DNA from: Lysobacter enzymogenes
GTDB lineage: Bacteria > Pseudomonadota > Gammaproteobacteria > Xanthomonadales > Xanthomonadaceae
NCBI RefSeq assembly: GCF_023617245.1
Contig: NZ_CP067396.1
Span: forward strand, 1,488,001 to 1,552,000
DNA length: 64,000 nt
Direction of reading: 5' to 3'
In this document: positions 1-10,507 of the stretch, in pieces
Layout: every line of letters starts with the position of its first letter
Numbering within the stretch: the first letter of the stretch is position 1
Program-made: the position numbers and the translations under genes
Notes under the pieces: model-generated
The model's database searches: none
The model's input: only the letters and a program-made list of their open reading frames with translations
What the model was told of the DNA's origin: nothing

Positions 1-198
1 CTGGCGCGGCTCAGCGCCAACGACACCGAGCTGATGCGGCCGCTGCGCAGCCTCGGCCTGTTCGCGTTCGACCGCCTGGCCAGCGCGCAGTCGTTCCTGG
101 TCGGCGGCGCGATGGGCTACCGCGGCGACGTGCCGGCGCTGTGCCGCAACGACCGCGCCGCCGCGGTTTCCGGTGGCGAACGCGGAGGCCGCGCATGA
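1..198 (+). CDS. ubiH: UbiH-like ubiquinone hydroxylase, C-terminal fragment
   Basis: Partial gene: the window begins inside it and only the last 65 codons are visible, ending at TGA 196-198. The residues (MRPLRSLGLFAFDRL, then FLVGGAMGYRGDVPAL) resemble the C-terminus of UbiH/VisC-type FAD monooxygenases, which hydroxylate the ubiquinone ring. Its stop overlaps the ATG of the next hydroxylase by four bases (ATGA), which indicates an operon with translational coupling. The FAD-binding motifs lie outside the window, so the identification rests on this tail and the neighbouring family member. Confidence 0.7.
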   Translation: MARLSANDTELMRPLRSLGLFAFDRLASAQSFLVGGAMGYRGDVPALCRNDRAAAVSGGERGGRA

Positions 199-1394
199 GC
201 CGGCGCGAGATTCTGGACGTGGCGGTGGTCGGCGCCGGTGTGGTCGGCGCGGCCGCGGCGCTGGCGTTCGCCCACGACGGTTTCGACGTCGCCCTGGTCG
301 AAGCGCGCGAACCCGCGCCGTGGTCGCCGCTGCGGCCGGACCTGCGCGTGTACGCGTTCGCGCCCGACAACGCCGCGCTGCTGCAGGACCTCGGCGTGTG
401 GAGCGCGGTGCGCGACGCGCGCGCGCAGCCGTATCGCGCGATGCGGGTGTGGGACGCGGCCGGCGGCGGCGAGATCGCCTTCGACGCCGACGCGTTCGGC
501 CGCCGCGAACTGGGCTGGATCGTCGAGAACGGCCTGCTGGTCGACCGGCTGTGGGCGGCGCTGCCGCAGGCCGGCGTGCAACTGCATTGCCCCGAATACG
601 TCGAGGCGCTGGAGCGCGATGGCAGCGACAGCGTCGGCGTGGCCCTGGCCGGCGGCCAGCGCCTGCGCGCGCGGCTGGTGGTCGCCGCCGACGGCGCCGA
701 ATCGAAGCTGCGCCGGCTGGCCGGAATCGAGGCGCCCGCGCACGATTACGGCCAGCGCGGTCTGGTCGCCTACATCGACAGCGAACGCAGCCACGAGGCG
801 ACCTGCTGGCAGCGCTTCCTGCCGGGCGGGCCGGTCGCGTTCCTGCCGACGCAGGGCGACGACGGCGCGCGCGACCGGCGCAGTTCCATCGTCTGGACTC
901 TGCCCGACGCCGAAGCCGAGCGGCTGTTGGCGGCGGACGACGCCGCGTTCCTGGGCGAACTCGAACGCGCCTTCGCCGGCCGCCTGGGCGCGCTGACGAA
1001 AGTGTCGGCGCGCGCCGCGTTCCCGCTGCGCCGGCAACTGGCGCAGCGCTACGTGTCCGGGCGGGTGGCGGTGATCGGCGATGCCGCCCACGTCGTGCAT
1101 CCGCTGGCGGGGCAGGGCGTCAACCTCGGCCTGCGCGATGTCGCCGGGCTGCGCGCGAGCCTGCGGCAGGCGCGCCGCCACGGCGCCGATCCGGGCTCGC
1201 CGCACCGGCTGGCGCGTTGGGCGCGCGAGCGGCGCAGCGAGAACGCGCTGGCGGCCTACGGCTTCGACGGCTTGAACAAGCTGTTCTCCAACGACGACCT
1301 CGTCGCCACCCTGGCGCGCGGGCCGCTGCTGGGGCTGGCCGGCAAGCTGCCGCCGCTGGCGCATTTCTTCTGGCGCCGCGCGGCGGGGGTATGA
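195..1394 (+). CDS. UbiH/UbiF/VisC-family FAD-dependent hydroxylase
   Basis: 399-residue flavoprotein monooxygenase of the ubiquinone-biosynthesis hydroxylase family. The N-terminal dinucleotide-binding motif GAGVVG is at residues 13-18. The family signature beginning GDAAHVVHPLAGQGVNLGL starts at about residue 295. These proteins use NAD(P)H, FAD and O2 to hydroxylate the quinone ring. The start at 195 was chosen because it overlaps the previous stop as ATGA and directly precedes the Rossmann strand; an in-frame ATG at 141 would add 18 unlikely Arg/Pro-rich residues. Which ring position is used (UbiF- or UbiI-like) cannot be decided from sequence alone. Confidence 0.88.
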   Translation: MSRREILDVAVVGAGVVGAAAALAFAHDGFDVALVEAREPAPWSPLRPDLRVYAFAPDNAALLQDLGVWSAVRDARAQPYRAMRVWDAAGGGEIAFDADAFGRRELGWIVENGLLVDRLWAALPQAGVQLHCPEYVEALERDGSDSVGVALAGGQRLRARLVVAADGAESKLRRLAGIEAPAHDYGQRGLVAYIDSERSHEATCWQRFLPGGPVAFLPTQGDDGARDRRSSIVWTLPDAEAERLLAADDAAFLGELERAFAGRLGALTKVSARAAFPLRRQLAQRYVSGRVAVIGDAAHVVHPLAGQGVNLGLRDVAGLRASLRQARRHGADPGSPHRLARWARERRSENALAAYGFDGLNKLFSNDDLVATLARGPLLGLAGKLPPLAHFFWRRAAGV

Positions 1395-1858
1395 GTGGGT
1401 TGGCGGCGGTGAAGTCAAAGTCAAAATGGATTCCGGCTTTCGCCGGAACGACGGCTGGGAAGTTGCGCGCCCGACGTGGAATGAAACGACTCCCTCCTGC
1501 CGTCGTTCCGGCGAAAGCCGGAATCCATTTTGATTTTGCGCCCGCTGGCCCCTGGAGACGCCGCACGAAGCGCTGCGCAGCGCTCGCCTGCGCGCTGTGG
1601 CCTGCGTTGTCGCTGGCCACGACCCAATGCCCGCCGGAATACGGCGAGAAATCGCTCGCGTTCTGGGCGCTCGGCTGGACCGTGTTGTGCCTGTTCGCGC
1701 TGCTCGGTCTGGCCTTGCCCGTCGTCGCCGTGCGCAGCACGCTCGGCCGCGGCGGCTGGCTGCGCGCGGCCTGGATACTGCTCGCCTGTCTGGCGATGCT
1801 GGGCTGCTGGATCGCCGGATTGTCGATCTTCGGCGTGTACTTCGTGATGGTGTGCTGA
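1391..1858 (+). CDS. Small hypothetical membrane protein whose 5' end carries a REP pair
   Basis: Open frame of 155 codons beginning with an ATG that overlaps the preceding stop (ATGA at 1391-1394); an alternative ATG lies at 1481 (125 codons). The first third reads straight through a perfect 33-bp inverted repeat and encodes REP-derived residues (WIPAFAGTT, VVPAKAGIH). The native-looking part starts near residue 60 with a hydrophobic signal-like stretch, then two membrane segments (SLAFWALGWTVLCLFALL and a WILLACLAMLGCWIAG region). The 3' half therefore looks like a small membrane protein, while the true start is uncertain. No family recognised. Confidence 0.45.
   Translation: MSGLAAVKSKSKWIPAFAGTTAGKLRARRGMKRLPPAVVPAKAGIHFDFAPAGPWRRRTKRCAALACALWPALSLATTQCPPEYGEKSLAFWALGWTVLCLFALLGLALPVVAVRSTLGRGGWLRAAWILLACLAMLGCWIAGLSIFGVYFVMVC
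1422..1532. repeat. Perfect 33-bp inverted REP pair (family A)
   Basis: Arm 1422-1454 and arm 1500-1532 are exact reverse complements, separated by 45 bp. Each arm contains the inner palindrome ATTCCGGC-TTTC-GCCGGAAT. The same element, in opposite arm orientation, is at 7948-8053. This is the organisation of a REP doublet (BIME-like element). Confidence 0.9.
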
Positions 1859-1865
1859 CGCGCGC

Positions 1866-3200
1866 TCAGTCTTCGTGGAACTGCTGGCGCGGATTGCTCA
1901 ACAGGTACGCCGACACCGCCACCCCGACCAGCGCCACCGCCATCACGTAGTAGGCCGGCGCCATGCCGCCGAAATGCGGCGCGAGGTAACCGCCGATCAG
2001 CGGCGGCGTGGCCGCGCCGAACACCGCGTAGGCGACGTTGTAGGAAAACGACAGCCCCGAGAACCGCACCGGCGCCGGGAACGCGGCCACCATCACCGCC
2101 GGGATCACCCCGACCACGCCGACGAACACCCCGGCCAGCGCGTACAGCAGCAGGAAGTTGTGCGCCCCGTGGTTGAGGTCGTAGTACAGCGCGAAGCTGC
2201 TGACCAGCACGCCGAGCGAACCGATCAACAGCGCGCGGCCGCGGCCGATGCGGTCGACCAGCCAGCCGCCGCCGATCGCGCTCAAGGTCAGGAAGAACGC
2301 CGCCAGGCTGTTGCCGACGAAGGCGCGCGAGGCTTCCATCTTGAACGCCTGCTGCGCGATGGTCGGGGTCATCAAAATGATCACCACGATCGCCGCGGTC
2401 AGCAGCCAGGTCACCAGCATCGACAGCACGACGCCGGCGCGGTGCTCGCGCAGCACCTGCTTGAGCGGCAGTTCGCGCACCAACTGGCGGCTCTCGCGCA
2501 TCGCGGTGAACACCGGCGTCTCGCTGAGCCAGCGGCGCAGGTACACGGCGAGGAAGCCGAACACGCCGCCGAGCACGAACGGCGCGCGCCAGCCCCAGTC
2601 CAGCACCTGGGCCGGCGCCAGCCAGGTGTTGACCGCGGTGGAGACCAGCGAGCCGATCAGAATGCCGGCGGTGAGCCCGGCCGACAGCGAGGCGCAGGCG
2701 AAGCCGACCCGGCCGCGCGGCGCGTGTTCGGCGACGAAGGTCCACGCGCCGGGCACTTCGCCGCCGATGGCGATGCCCTGGACGATGCGCAGCGCCAGCA
2801 ACAGCAGCGGCGCGGCGATGCCGATCTGCGCGTAGGTCGGCAGCAGGCCGATGAACAGCGTCGGCAGCGCCATCAGGAACACGCTCAGGGTGAACATGCG
2901 CTTGCGCCCGGAGCGGTCGCCGAAGTGGGCCATGATCACCCCGCCGATCGGCCGCACCAGATAACCGGCGGCGAAGATGCCGTAGACCTGCAGCGTGCCC
3001 AGCCACTCGGGCGTGCCGACCGGGAAGAACAGCTTGCGCAGCGTCTCGGTCAGGAAGACGAAGATCACGAAATCGTAGAACTCCAGCGCGCCGCCCAACG
3101 CCGACAGCAGCAGCGTGCGGGTGTCCTTGCGGCTCAGCGGTGGGGCGCCGGCGGGCGCGGCGGCGACGGCGTCGGAATGCATCGGCGGCGGCGGATTCAT
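1866..3200 (-). CDS. MFS transporter, metabolite:H+ symporter-like
   Basis: 444-residue polytopic protein with about 12 hydrophobic segments. It carries MFS loop signatures: GDRSGRKRMF after helix 2, the RIVQGIAIGGEVPGA helix-4 region, GWRAPFVLGG and VDRIGRGRALL in the second half. The pattern GWRAPF and EVPGAWTFVAEH resembles the metabolite:H+ symporter group (ProP/ShiA/KgtP), so the substrate is probably an organic acid or osmolyte; it cannot be assigned further. The start at 3200 (MNPPPPMHSD) is preferred over an upstream Arg-rich extension; 3182 is another in-frame ATG. Transcribed divergently from the DUF1302 gene across about 155 bp, so the two may share regulation. Confidence 0.85.
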   Translation of the reverse strand: MNPPPPMHSDAVAAAPAGAPPLSRKDTRTLLLSALGGALEFYDFVIFVFLTETLRKLFFPVGTPEWLGTLQVYGIFAAGYLVRPIGGVIMAHFGDRSGRKRMFTLSVFLMALPTLFIGLLPTYAQIGIAAPLLLLALRIVQGIAIGGEVPGAWTFVAEHAPRGRVGFACASLSAGLTAGILIGSLVSTAVNTWLAPAQVLDWGWRAPFVLGGVFGFLAVYLRRWLSETPVFTAMRESRQLVRELPLKQVLREHRAGVVLSMLVTWLLTAAIVVIILMTPTIAQQAFKMEASRAFVGNSLAAFFLTLSAIGGGWLVDRIGRGRALLIGSLGVLVSSFALYYDLNHGAHNFLLLYALAGVFVGVVGVIPAVMVAAFPAPVRFSGLSFSYNVAYAVFGAATPPLIGGYLAPHFGGMAPAYYVMAVALVGVAVSAYLLSNPRQQFHED

Positions 3201-3355
3201 GGACTGCGGCGGACTCGGACGGGACTGGCATCGCACTATGCCGCAACTGCGCGCGGGCACAACCGGGGCGCGGCGGAACACAGCCTAAAGTAGTAGTGCG
3301 GGTTTCGCCGCGGCGGTGCTAGAAACCCTGCAGCAGTTCTGCAGGATCGGTTCGC

Positions 3356-5281
3356 ATGTCGGGTTTTCAGCTGTTTTCCGGTGATTTTTCGCGTCGTTCG
3401 TTCACGTATCGAGTGTGTGTTTTGTCCACATCGATCGTCGCGGCGCTGGCCTGCGCACTGGCCGTCGCGCCCGCACGGGCTGCCGATTTCGAGTTGGCCG
3501 ACGGCCGCATCCAGGGGCAATGGAACACCCGCATCGTCGCCGGCACCGCCGTGCGCGCGGGCAAGGCGCAGCCGCACTTGCTCGGCAAGGGCTATGCGTC
3601 CGACGGCCGGCCCAAGGGCGGCACCGGCGCCGACACCGCCGACGACGGCAATCTCAATTTCGACCGTGGCGACGCGTTTTCCAGCCTGTTCAAGATCGTG
3701 CAGTCGGTGGACCTGAAGTACCGCGAGGTCGGCCTCAACCTCAGCGCGCGCACCTGGTACGACGCGACCCTGGATCGTAGCGAGGTGCGCCAGGGCAACG
3801 TGCCCAACGGCTTCGATCCCTCCGCGCCGCTCAGCGACGCCGGATTCTCGCGTTCGAACCGGTTCTCCGGGTTCCTGTGGCTCAACGCGTATGCGTACGG
3901 ACACTTCAAGCTCGACGACGACAGCGCGCTGGACTTGCGCGTCGGCAAGCAGGCGGTGAAGTGGGGCGGCGGCGTGTTCTTCAGCGGCGTCAACCAGATC
4001 AATCCGGTCGACTACACCAGCTTGCGCCGGCCGGGCACCGACGCCGCCAGCGAAGCGCAGATCCCGGTGGAGATGCTGTGGGCGAAATGGACGCTGGACC
4101 CGAAGCTGAGCCTGGAAGGCTTCTGGCAATGGAACTGGCGGCCGTCGGAGTACGACCCCTGCGGCACCTTCTTCTCCGGCAGCGACTTGGGCATCGAGCG
4201 CGGCTGCGCCGGCATCCAGTCCAACGCCTATTACCCGCTCAACACCGCGTCGGCGGGCGCGGGGCCGTGGCTCAGCGACGGCTTCATGCAATCGATGGGC
4301 GCGATCTTGCCGCGCGATCGCGACCGTTACGGCAGCGACCGCGGCCAGTACGGGCTGTCGCTGCGCTATCGCGACGAGGCCAGCGGCCGCGGTTGGGGCG
4401 CCTACTACCTGCGGATCAACTCGCGCGCGCCGTACCTGGACGCGACCGTCATCGACCCGGCGCGCACCGATCCGACCCTGGCGCCGCGCCTGATCGCGGC
4501 CGGCGTGCCCGAGACTTACGCGCAGTTGTCGGCGCGCCTGTCGACGATCCGCGAGATCTGGGAATACCCCGACGACATCCGCATCCTCGGCCTGAGCGCG
4601 CAGGCCCGTTGGCGCGGCTGGCAGCTCGGCGCCGAGCTTTCGCACACGCGCGGCCAACCGGTGCAACTCAACACCGCCGACATGTTCCGCGCGCTGACCA
4701 GCAACGGCGGGCCGATCGGCGCGCGCAACGCGGCGTTGGCGCCGGGCGCGGTGTTGCGCGGCTACGACCGGGTCGACAAAGACCAAGCGATGTTGAACGT
4801 CCAGCGCAGCTTCGCCGGTATGTTCGGCGCGAAGCAGGCGACGCTGGCGGGCGAGGCCATGTACAGCCGCGCGGACTTGCCGGGACTGGACCAGGCGCGC
4901 TACGGCCGCGGCTTCCATTGGGGCTTCTCGCCGCAGGGCTACGGCGGCGCGTGCCCGCCGATCCAGAATCCGCGCGGCTGCCTCGACAAGGGCTTCTACA
5001 CGCGCAATGCCTGGGGCTACCGCTTGCGCGCGCAGCTCGATTACGCGGTCGGCGCGGATTGGACGGTGTCGCCGATGATGAGCTTCGGCCACGATGTGCG
5101 CGGATTCGCGATCGACAATCAGTTGGTCGAGGACCGGCGACAGCTGACGCTCGGCGTGACGGCGAAGTACGGGCAGCGCTACTTCGCGAGTTTCGGTTAC
5201 ACGGATTACGCGGGCAGCGCGCATTACGATCCGTTGGCGGATCACGATTATGCGAGCGTGGCGGTGGGGGCGATGTTTTGA
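3356..5281 (+). CDS. DUF1302 family outer-surface protein
   Basis: 641 residues with an N-terminal signal peptide (hydrophobic core STSIVAALACALAVA, cleavage after ARA near residue 42). The body has the DUF1302 pattern: a repetitive beta-rich protein with a LRVGKQAVKWGGG motif followed by INPVDYTSLRRPG, and alternating aromatic/polar strands to the C-terminal F (VAVGAMF), typical of an outer-membrane beta-barrel. Proteobacterial DUF1302 genes often pair with DUF1329 genes and lipid-related loci; no DUF1329 gene is visible here. It lies divergent to the MFS transporter. The exact role is unknown. Confidence 0.82.
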   Translation: MSGFQLFSGDFSRRSFTYRVCVLSTSIVAALACALAVAPARAADFELADGRIQGQWNTRIVAGTAVRAGKAQPHLLGKGYASDGRPKGGTGADTADDGNLNFDRGDAFSSLFKIVQSVDLKYREVGLNLSARTWYDATLDRSEVRQGNVPNGFDPSAPLSDAGFSRSNRFSGFLWLNAYAYGHFKLDDDSALDLRVGKQAVKWGGGVFFSGVNQINPVDYTSLRRPGTDAASEAQIPVEMLWAKWTLDPKLSLEGFWQWNWRPSEYDPCGTFFSGSDLGIERGCAGIQSNAYYPLNTASAGAGPWLSDGFMQSMGAILPRDRDRYGSDRGQYGLSLRYRDEASGRGWGAYYLRINSRAPYLDATVIDPARTDPTLAPRLIAAGVPETYAQLSARLSTIREIWEYPDDIRILGLSAQARWRGWQLGAELSHTRGQPVQLNTADMFRALTSNGGPIGARNAALAPGAVLRGYDRVDKDQAMLNVQRSFAGMFGAKQATLAGEAMYSRADLPGLDQARYGRGFHWGFSPQGYGGACPPIQNPRGCLDKGFYTRNAWGYRLRAQLDYAVGADWTVSPMMSFGHDVRGFAIDNQLVEDRRQLTLGVTAKYGQRYFASFGYTDYAGSAHYDPLADHDYASVAVGAMF

Positions 5282-5739
5282 GCGTGGTGCGCTGAGGCGA
5301 TGCGGGTTTTGCGGTGTGGGGGCGTGTGGCTTCGTTGGTCCACGGCAGCCTGGATTTGATGGGCGCGAGTACATCGATGCGTTGCGCTTTTTACCGTCAT
5401 TCTCGCGAAAGCGGGAATCCAGGGGTTCTCGTGCGGGAAGGTCCGAAGTCCTGAACTCCCGCTGCCGCAAAGCCGGCGATGCGACGGTTGCGAGGTGGTT
5501 GTGTTGTCGCGGTCGCGGCTTGCGCCGCTCCTACAGGCAGCGGCCGGGGCTGCGCTGGCGCTTGTGTATTTTTTGCCGTCATTCCCGCGAAAGCGGGAAT
5601 CCAGGGCTTCTCGTGCGGGAACGTTCGAAGCCCTGGATCCCCGCCTTGTCGGCGCACGGCGGTAGTTGCGGCGTAGTTCTGTTGCGTGGTCGCGGCTTGC
5701 GCCGCTCCTACAGGGACGGGCCGCGGCGGTCGCGGGGAA
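5282..5739. repeat. Intergenic REP cluster (families B and C)
   Basis: No gene is seen in this stretch. Two family-B elements (about 5396-5440 and 5578-5636) contain ATTCCCGCGAAAGCGGGAAT-type palindromes. The second is followed by an exact 10-bp inverted repeat (CCAGGGCTTC 5601-5610 with GAAGCCCTGG 5627-5636), which is decayed in the first copy. Two family-C elements (5509-5537 and 5686-5716) carry GGTCGCGGCTTGCGCC followed by GCTCCTACAGG. The elements alternate B-C, B-C, so the region looks like a duplicated composite. Confidence 0.8.
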
Positions 5740-6429
5740 TCAACGGCGCCAGGCGTTGACTTCGTCGACGCTGATGCGGCCGTCGGCGTTGACGTCCACG
5801 GCCAGGAAGTTCGCGCTCAGCGCGCCGTGGGCGCGCGATTCTTCACGGTTGATCGCGTCGTCGCCGTCGAGGTCGAGCGCGGCGAAGTCGACGCTGCGGC
5901 CGTCGCTGGGCGGGGCGACGACGCGGTCGGGCAGGCGGTTGGCTTCGGCGGTGGCCGCGGCCGCGGCGCGGGCGACGCTGCCGGCATCGGCGGCGACGGC
6001 GTTGGCGGTGCGCGCCTGGTTCATGGCCGCGCGCGCCTGCACCGCGGCGCCGGCCGGGTTGCTGCCGGAGACCGCCGCGGCCTGCGCCGAACGCGCTTCG
6101 TCGGCGGCGCGGATCGCCTGCTGGGCGGCGCTGCGGGCATCGGCGGCGGCGCGCTCGGCCTGTTGCGTGGTGGCCTGTGCGGCGATCGCGCCGCGCGCGC
6201 TGGTCGCGCCTTGCTCGCGGGTCTGCACCGCGGCTTCCGCGGCCAACTCGGCGCTGGCGGCGCTGTCGCGCGCCTGCATCGCGCTGCCGGCGGCGACGTC
6301 GGCCTTCTCGACCGCATCGTGCTTGGACTGCACCTTGCCCGGCACCTGCGCGTTGGCGGCGCCGAGGGCGAAGGTCGCGGTCAGGGCCAGGGCGAGCAGG
6401 GTCTGTCGCTGGATCGCGTGCTGTCGCAT
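5740..6429 (-). CDS. Secreted Ala-rich protein with two C-terminal EF-hands
   Basis: 229 residues. Signal peptide 1-27 (LLALALTATFALGAANA). Residues about 35-165 are low-complexity Ala/Arg/Glu/Gln, strongly helical with repeated AA-AR patterns, and may form a long coiled helix. Two canonical calcium loops sit at the C-terminus: DLDGDDAINREE (186-197) and DVNADGRISVDE (212-223). The architecture suggests an exported calcium-responsive or structural protein; no enzyme domain is present. Separated from rlmM by about 300 bp, so probably monocistronic. Confidence 0.75.
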   Translation of the reverse strand: MRQHAIQRQTLLALALTATFALGAANAQVPGKVQSKHDAVEKADVAAGSAMQARDSAASAELAAEAAVQTREQGATSARGAIAAQATTQQAERAAADARSAAQQAIRAADEARSAQAAAVSGSNPAGAAVQARAAMNQARTANAVAADAGSVARAAAAATAEANRLPDRVVAPPSDGRSVDFAALDLDGDDAINREESRAHGALSANFLAVDVNADGRISVDEVNAWRR

Positions 6430-6732
6430 GGGAAGGCCTCGCGTTTGTGGGGACGGGGCGACGCTAAACCCGGCGCGATCAAACCCGCGTTAATCGGCGC
6501 AACCGGCGATGAACGCAACGCCGCGCGCGCATGCGTGCGAGCGTCCGTAGCGCGCGCATCCGCACGCAAACGCCGGCTCGGCGGGCGCGCGCCGGCGTTG
6601 CGGCGGCGCTCAGCAATGTCGCGGCGGCATGAACGTCGCGGCGTGTGGCACGGTCGCCGACCGGCGCGCCGGACACCGTTCCGCGACGACGGCGCGGGAT
6701 CGCGATTGTTTCTGCAGCGACGGACCGCGCGC
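6430..6732. other. Intergenic region, nothing recognised
   Basis: About 300 bp of very GC-rich sequence between rlmM and the EF-hand gene, both on the minus strand. It must hold the EF-hand gene promoter. No convincing -35/-10 pair, terminator or repeat was found. Confidence 0.5.
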
Positions 6733-7791
6733 TCAGCGCGGCGCGGCGAATACGGTGATTTCTTCGCGGTCGTGATAGAGCTGGCGCGCGCGCACGATCA
6801 TCGGCCGGTGGGTCTGGTATTCGAACGCTTCCAGGCACACGCGGGTTTCTTCCCAGCGCTTCTTCATCGGCAGCTTGAGGTTGAAGATCGCCTGCCGGCA
6901 CCAGTTTTCGCGGAACCACGTGGCCATGCGCTCGGCCACCCGCGCCGGCGACTCGACCATGTCGCAGACCATCCAGTCGAGCGTGCGCTTGGGTTGCCAG
7001 GTGAAGCCGTCGGCGCGCAGGTGGTCGATCCGGCCGCTGTCGAGCAGCGCCTGGCGCAGCGGGCCGTTGTCGACCGAGGTGACCTTCATGCCGTTGCGCA
7101 TCAGCACCCAGGTCCAGCCGCCCGGCGCGGCGCCGAGGTCGGCGGCCTGCATGTTGTCGCGCACGCGGCGCTCGCGTTCGTCCGGGGTCAGCAGGGTCAG
7201 CAGCGCTTCCTCGAGCTTGAGCGCGGAGCGGCTGGGCGCGTCGGGATGCATCTTCAGCCGCGGGATGCCGAGCGGCCACGGCGCGCCGTCGTCGGGATCG
7301 GCCTGCGCCAACACGGCGTGGTCGCCGGCGAGGAAGACCACGTGCAGGCGCGGCTTGCGCGGGTCGTCGTGCTTGCTCAGCCAGCCGGCCTTGCGCAGCG
7401 CCGGGCGCAGCGCGTTGCCGAAGCTGCGGGCGAGGCCGGCCAGCGGTTTGCCCTCGTCGGAATCGGGGTGCTCGACCCACAGTTCGCCGAACGCGACCGG
7501 CTCGCCGTAAGCGTCGAGCGCGGCGAGGATCGGGGCGATGCGGTCGCTCGGGTCGAGCCCGTTCAGATCGGCCAGCCGCACCAGCTTCTGCCGGGCGAAG
7601 ATCAGCGCCGACCACGGCAGCGCGCGCGAGGCGGCGGCCGCGTCCTCGACGATGAATTCGACGTAGCCGCTGTTGCGCTGGGTACGCGCGTAGCCGGGAT
7701 GGCCGGCGTTGGCGGCGCGCTCGCTCAGTTCGGCGGCGAGCTCGGGCTCGAACCCGGCGCGGCACAGGCAGAACAGGGCGGAATCGGTCAT
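6733..7791 (-). CDS. rlmM: 23S rRNA 2'-O-ribose C2498 methyltransferase RlmM
   Basis: 352 residues, the usual RlmM length. The N-terminal THUMP-like part begins LFCLCRAGFEPELAAEL. The C-terminal RrmJ-fold methyltransferase shows SRSALKLEEALL (catalytic Lys), the SAM loop DLGAAPGGWTW, VCDMVESP (catalytic Asp), FNLKLPMKKRW (Lys) and the terminal REEITVFAAPR (Glu), giving the K-D-K-E tetrad. RlmM methylates C2498 of 23S rRNA in the cytoplasm using SAM. Confidence 0.95.
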   Translation of the reverse strand: MTDSALFCLCRAGFEPELAAELSERAANAGHPGYARTQRNSGYVEFIVEDAAAASRALPWSALIFARQKLVRLADLNGLDPSDRIAPILAALDAYGEPVAFGELWVEHPDSDEGKPLAGLARSFGNALRPALRKAGWLSKHDDPRKPRLHVVFLAGDHAVLAQADPDDGAPWPLGIPRLKMHPDAPSRSALKLEEALLTLLTPDERERRVRDNMQAADLGAAPGGWTWVLMRNGMKVTSVDNGPLRQALLDSGRIDHLRADGFTWQPKRTLDWMVCDMVESPARVAERMATWFRENWCRQAIFNLKLPMKKRWEETRVCLEAFEYQTHRPMIVRARQLYHDREEITVFAAPR

Positions 7792-7947
7792 GGGGCGCGG
7801 CTCGGGGGCGGGTGGGGGAAGTGAAGCACAGGCGGCGGCCGTCGGGTGGACAGCGCTAGGGGCGGTTGGAGGCGATGCGCTCGACGCCGTCGTTCCGGTC
7901 TTTTCGACACCGGCGTTCCGGGTTTTTTCGGCTCGGTCTTTTCGACA

Positions 7948-8053
7948 CCGTCATTCCGGCGAAAGCCGGAACCCATTTTGCCGTTGCTTTGGCTTTCGAT
8001 TGGGACCGCAAGAGCAAAATCAAAATGGGTTCCGGCTTTCGCCGGAATGACGG
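7948..8053. repeat. Perfect 33-bp inverted REP pair (family A, opposite orientation)
   Basis: Arms 7948-7980 and 8021-8053 are exact reverse complements separated by 40 bp. They match the 1422-1532 element with one or two substitutions per arm, but the arms are in the opposite order (head-to-head versus tail-to-tail). Located between the deaminase 3' end and the rlmM 5' end, a stretch of about 365 bp without a gene. Confidence 0.9.
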
Positions 8054-8157
8054 TGTTTTGGGGCTTTCGGCGACGCTTGGGGTGGCTACGGCTAAGCGAT
8101 TACAGGTTGCGGCTGCGCGATTACGGCGTCGGCCGCAGCGACCGCCGCCGCCGTCGT

Positions 8158-8733
8158 TCAATAGGAAACGCCGCTCTCGCCGTACTTGCGCAGGACCTCG
8201 CACGCGGCCTCGCGCTGCAGGTCGCGGCGCACGGCGACGCCGCGGCGTTCGAGTTCGCCGATCCAGTCCGCCGGCAGCGGGCCTTCGTCGAACTCGGTCA
8301 GGCGCATCACGTCTTCCGAGCGCGCGCCGATCAGCAGGTTGTTGATGCCGGCCCAGAAACTGGCGCCGTAGCACATGCAGCACGGTTGCGCCGAGGTCGC
8401 CAGGGTCATCGGCCCCAGCTCGTTGAGACGGAACTGGCTGACCGCGGTCTGCGCGCACATGAAGGCCATCATCTCGGCGTGGGCCACCGAGCAATTCTGC
8501 GGCACCACCCGGTTCACGCCGACGCCGACCACGCGACCGTGGCCGTCGAACACCGCCGCGCCGAACGGGCCGCCGGTGCGCAGTTCGACGTTGCGCCGCG
8601 ACAGTTCCACCGCCAGCGCGACCTTGTCCTCGTCGCTGGCGTAGACGCGGCTGCGGTCGACCGCGGCGTCGACCCAGTCGGGCAACAGCAGTTGCACCTG
8701 GCGGGTCAGCGGGTTCTGGATCTTCGTGCTCAT
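8158..8733 (-). CDS. Nucleoside/guanine deaminase-like protein (CDA fold)
   Basis: 191-residue cytidine-deaminase-fold enzyme. The zinc site is intact: His85-Ala-Glu87 (VAHAEMMAF) and Cys118/Cys121 (PCCMC). The GPFGAAVFDG region fits the guanine deaminase / TadA-like nucleoside deaminase group, which hydrolytically deaminates purine or pyrimidine bases. The C-terminal third (about 140-191) departs from compact TadA. Its ATG lies 10 bp after the glnS stop, so it is co-transcribed with glnS. The substrate is not certain. Confidence 0.8.
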   Translation of the reverse strand: MSTKIQNPLTRQVQLLLPDWVDAAVDRSRVYASDEDKVALAVELSRRNVELRTGGPFGAAVFDGHGRVVGVGVNRVVPQNCSVAHAEMMAFMCAQTAVSQFRLNELGPMTLATSAQPCCMCYGASFWAGINNLLIGARSEDVMRLTEFDEGPLPADWIGELERRGVAVRRDLQREAACEVLRKYGESGVSY

Positions 8734-8743
8734 GGCTGCGCGC

Positions 8744-10507
<1,764 letters not shown>

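Noticed and set aside
173..1390. Long plus-strand frame overlapping the FAD hydroxylase gene
   Set aside because: Its Arg-rich translation has no motif over this part; only the segment after 1390 shows membrane-protein character.
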